The position numbers were made by a program, and so were the translations under genes. The notes beneath the pieces are model-generated. The model was not told the DNA's origin. It worked only from the letters and a program-made list of their open reading frames with translations, and made no database searches. A stretch of 37,340 nt of DNA from Clostridium sp. Cult2 (GTDB taxonomy: Bacteria; Bacillota; Clostridia; Tissierellales; Tepidimicrobiaceae): contig NZ_PPXX01000013.1 in the NCBI RefSeq assembly GCF_021655075.1, positions 1 to 37,340 on the forward strand. Reading direction: 5' to 3'. The first letter of the stretch is position 1. Each line of letters begins with the position of its first letter. Of this stretch, positions 35,910 through 37,340 are shown piece after piece.

Positions 35910-36479
35910 ATGTATACTTTAGATAAACTTCAACTAATAGTGAAAAGATGTGAAAGGTGCTTTTTATCTAAAAATAGGAGAAAAGTGGTTTTTGGAGAAG
36001 GGAATGAAAATGCAGAGATAATTTTTATTGGTGAAGGTCCTGGATACAATGAGGATAAAATAGGGAGACCTTTTGTCGGAAGAGCTGGGCAGCTTCTAGA
36101 TAAAATGCTAGGTGCTATTAATTTAAAGCGGGAGGATGTATATATTGCTAATATTGTAAAATGTAGACCTCCAAACAATAGAAATCCTTTAGAAGAAGAG
36201 AGTAATACTTGCATAGAATTTTTAAGATGGCAAGTAAAGATAATTGACCCTACAATAATTGTATGCTTAGGAGCTATAGCAGCTAAAAATATTATAGATA
36301 AAGATTTTAAAATTACTAAGGATAGAGGTAATTGGATAAATCGTGGGAAATACTCTATTATTGCCACATATCATCCAGCTGCCCTCCTACGGGATGAGGG
36401 TAAAAAGAAAGAAGCTTGGGAAGACTTTAAAAATATAAAGAGAAAGTATGAAAAAATTAATACTAATAAGAAAGAGTGA
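35910..36479 (+). CDS. Family 4 uracil-DNA glycosylase (Fe-S)
   Basis: A 189-residue DNA repair enzyme that excises uracil. All four [4Fe-4S] cysteines are present in the expected pattern: Cys14 and Cys17 (CERC), Cys85 (KCRPPNNRNP) and Cys101. Motif A is IGEGPGYNEDKIGRPFVGRA and the His motif is ATYHPAALLR (His155). A longer frame from 35877 runs back over the lysS terminator; ATG 35910 is five bases after GGAGGGG and gives the normal N-terminus. The next gene is a paralogue. Confidence 0.93.
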   Translation: MYTLDKLQLIVKRCERCFLSKNRRKVVFGEGNENAEIIFIGEGPGYNEDKIGRPFVGRAGQLLDKMLGAINLKREDVYIANIVKCRPPNNRNPLEEESNTCIEFLRWQVKIIDPTIIVCLGAIAAKNIIDKDFKITKDRGNWINRGKYSIIATYHPAALLRDEGKKKEAWEDFKNIKRKYEKINTNKKE

Positions 36480-36480
36480 T

Positions 36481-37062
36481 ATGGTGAAAGAAGAAAAAAT
36501 GAAATTATTAAATAAAAAAGTAATGGAAGAATATTCTCATGAAAAAATAGTATTAGGGCATGGAGATTTAAATAGTTCCATCATCCTTATTGGAGAAGCC
36601 CCTGGAGCAAAAGAAATAGAAATGGGGGAACCTTTTGTAGGGCAAGCAGGAAAACATTTTGGGGAATTTTTGGAAGTATTAAATATTAAAAGGGAAAATG
36701 TATATATTACAAACTCTGTAAAGTATAGGCCAACTAAGATTAATCCCAAAACTAAGAGATTATCTAACAGAACTCCTACATCTAGGGAAATAGATGCTTT
36801 CAGGAGATATATTTATGAAGAGATAGATATAATAAAGCCTAGTATAATAGTTACCTTAGGTAATACTCCTCTTAAAGCTATATTTAATGATGATTTAAAA
36901 ATTGGAGAAGTCCATGGGAAAATAATGGAAGTAAAAATACAAGATGAAAATTACAGAATTTTCCCATTATATCATCCTGCTGCAATTATATATAGAAGAG
37001 AACTAAAAGGCACATATATGGAAGATTTAATAAAATTAAAGAAAGAAATAAAGAACTTTTAA
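36481..37062 (+). CDS. Cysteine-free uracil-DNA glycosylase paralogue
   Basis: A 193-residue UDG-superfamily protein with motif A IGEAPGAKEIEMGEPFVGQA and His motif PLYHPAAII. It has no cysteine anywhere: the N-terminal CxxC is gone and the CRPP of its neighbour is YRPT (Tyr82). It therefore cannot hold the usual Fe-S cluster. A longer insert NPKTKRLSNRTPT follows. It lacks the KRRIH motif of UdgX. ATG 36481 is one base after the upstream stop codon, suggesting translational coupling; ATG 36448 inside the upstream gene is an alternative. Activity is unproven. Confidence 0.8.
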   Translation: MVKEEKMKLLNKKVMEEYSHEKIVLGHGDLNSSIILIGEAPGAKEIEMGEPFVGQAGKHFGEFLEVLNIKRENVYITNSVKYRPTKINPKTKRLSNRTPTSREIDAFRRYIYEEIDIIKPSIIVTLGNTPLKAIFNDDLKIGEVHGKIMEVKIQDENYRIFPLYHPAAIIYRRELKGTYMEDLIKLKKEIKNF

Positions 37063-37069
37063 ATAATGG

Positions 37070-37098
37070 TTGACATTTATCAAAAAAGGGTATAATAT
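37070..37098 (+). promoter_or_regulatory. rRNA operon promoter P1 (likely)
   Basis: TTGACA (37070-37075) followed by TAATAT (37093-37098) at 17 bases, or TATAAT (37091-37096) at 15. Confidence 0.6.
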
Positions 37099-37175
37099 AT
37101 TTACTTGTCAGCTTCAATAAGTTGTGTCCAACAAAAGTCAAAATAAAATGATTTTAAAAATAAATCAAAATAATG

Positions 37176-37204
37176 TTGACATGAACTTAAATATTTGTTA
37201 TAGT
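37176..37204 (+). promoter_or_regulatory. rRNA operon promoter P2
   Basis: TTGACA (37176-37181), 17 bases, TATAGT (37199-37204), with TGT immediately before as an extended -10. This is the strongest of the set, about 80 bases before mature 16S. Confidence 0.8.
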
Positions 37205-37211
37205 ATAGGAG

Positions 37212-37241
37212 TTGACAAAAAACTGAACCTTTTAATTTAAT
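37212..37241 (+). promoter_or_regulatory. Possible rRNA operon promoter P3
   Basis: A third TTGACA (37212-37217) with TTTAAT (37236-37241) at 18 bases. The -10 is weak and it overlaps the start region of P2. Confidence 0.35.
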
Positions 37242-37246
37242 AGTGT

Positions 37247-37258
37247 GAAGTACTTTGA
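37247..37258 (+). promoter_or_regulatory. Possible boxA antitermination site
   Basis: GAAGTACTTTGA resembles the Gram-positive boxA TGTTCTTTGA and lies in the expected leader position, about 30 bases before 16S. Confidence 0.35.
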
Positions 37259-37286
37259 GTAAGATATAAACAAACAGGCAAACTTT

Positions 37287-37340
37287 TTTAATGAGAGTTT
37301 GATCCTGGCTCAGGACGAACGCTGGCGGCGTGCCTAACAC
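37287..37340 (+). rRNA. rrs: 16S rRNA, 5' end (cut by the window)
   Basis: AGAGTTTGATCCTGGCTCAG begins at 37294, the universal segment at E. coli position 8, followed by GACGAACGCTGGCGGCGTGC. By that alignment mature 16S starts near 37287; the exact base is uncertain. About 54 bases are present. It is on the same strand as all genes in the window. Confidence 0.97.

Noticed and set aside
1-37340. Mobile elements, prophage, CRISPR or toxin-antitoxin genes
   Set aside because: No transposase, integrase, repeat array or atypical gene pair was seen; gene order is that of a conserved core region apart from the methylmalonyl operon.

Overview
The window is a low-GC, strictly one-strand stretch from an endospore-forming member of the Firmicutes, most likely Clostridia. 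Every convincing gene is on the + strand and reads toward a 16S rRNA gene cut by the right edge. The gene order closely follows the origin-proximal Bacillus subtilis segment spoVG-glmU-prs-pth-mfd-spoVT-yabM-yabN-yabO-yabP-yabQ-divIC-yabR-spoIIE-yabS-yabT-tilS-hpt-ftsH-coaX-dusB-lysS. The Na+-pumping methylmalonyl-CoA pathway suggests an anaerobic amino-acid or succinate fermenter, perhaps Tissierellales-like; that placement is inference only.

Layout. 1-8.2 kb: spoVG behind a textbook sigma-H promoter, then glmU, prs, pth, mfd and a PrsA-type lipoprotein foldase. 8.2-14.5 kb: spoVT, a SpoVB/YabM flippase, mazG (yabN), hup, rqcP, yabP, yabQ, divIC and an S1-domain protein. 14.5-20.7 kb: a 329-base gap holding the spoIIE control region, then spoIIE, a VWA protein (yabS), a tail-anchored Ser/Thr kinase (yabT), tilS and hpt. 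20.7-22.7 kb: ftsH. 22.8-29.9 kb: an inserted operon of methylmalonyl-CoA mutase (two chains), the MeaB GTPase, methylmalonyl-CoA epimerase and the four chains of a biotin- and Na+-dependent methylmalonyl-CoA decarboxylase. 30.0-31.6 kb: a pantothenate ECF transporter component and type III pantothenate kinase (coaX). 31.7-35.9 kb: dusB, an unrecognised protein with no standard start codon, greA and lysS. 35.9-37.1 kb: two tandem uracil-DNA glycosylase paralogues. 37.1-37.34 kb: tandem rRNA promoters and the first ~54 bases of 16S rRNA.

How the parts work together. The first 20 kb mixes housekeeping with sporulation genes, and three nearly superimposable sigma-H promoters (spoVG, hup, divIC) tie parts of it to entry into sporulation or stationary phase. 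The inserted operon would convert succinyl-CoA through (R)- and (S)-methylmalonyl-CoA to propionyl-CoA and CO2 while exporting Na+. Its promoter is overlapped by one arm of a perfect 20-bp inverted repeat that looks like an operator. The next two genes import pantothenate and phosphorylate it, the first steps toward coenzyme A.

Most noteworthy: the inverted-repeat operator, the apparently circularly permuted VWA domain of the YabS-like protein, the conserved-looking frame that lacks ATG, GTG or TTG at its start, the cysteine-free UDG paralogue beside a canonical Fe-S UDG, the structured panT leader, and the sigma-H promoter set. I found no IS element, CRISPR array, phage or tRNA gene.
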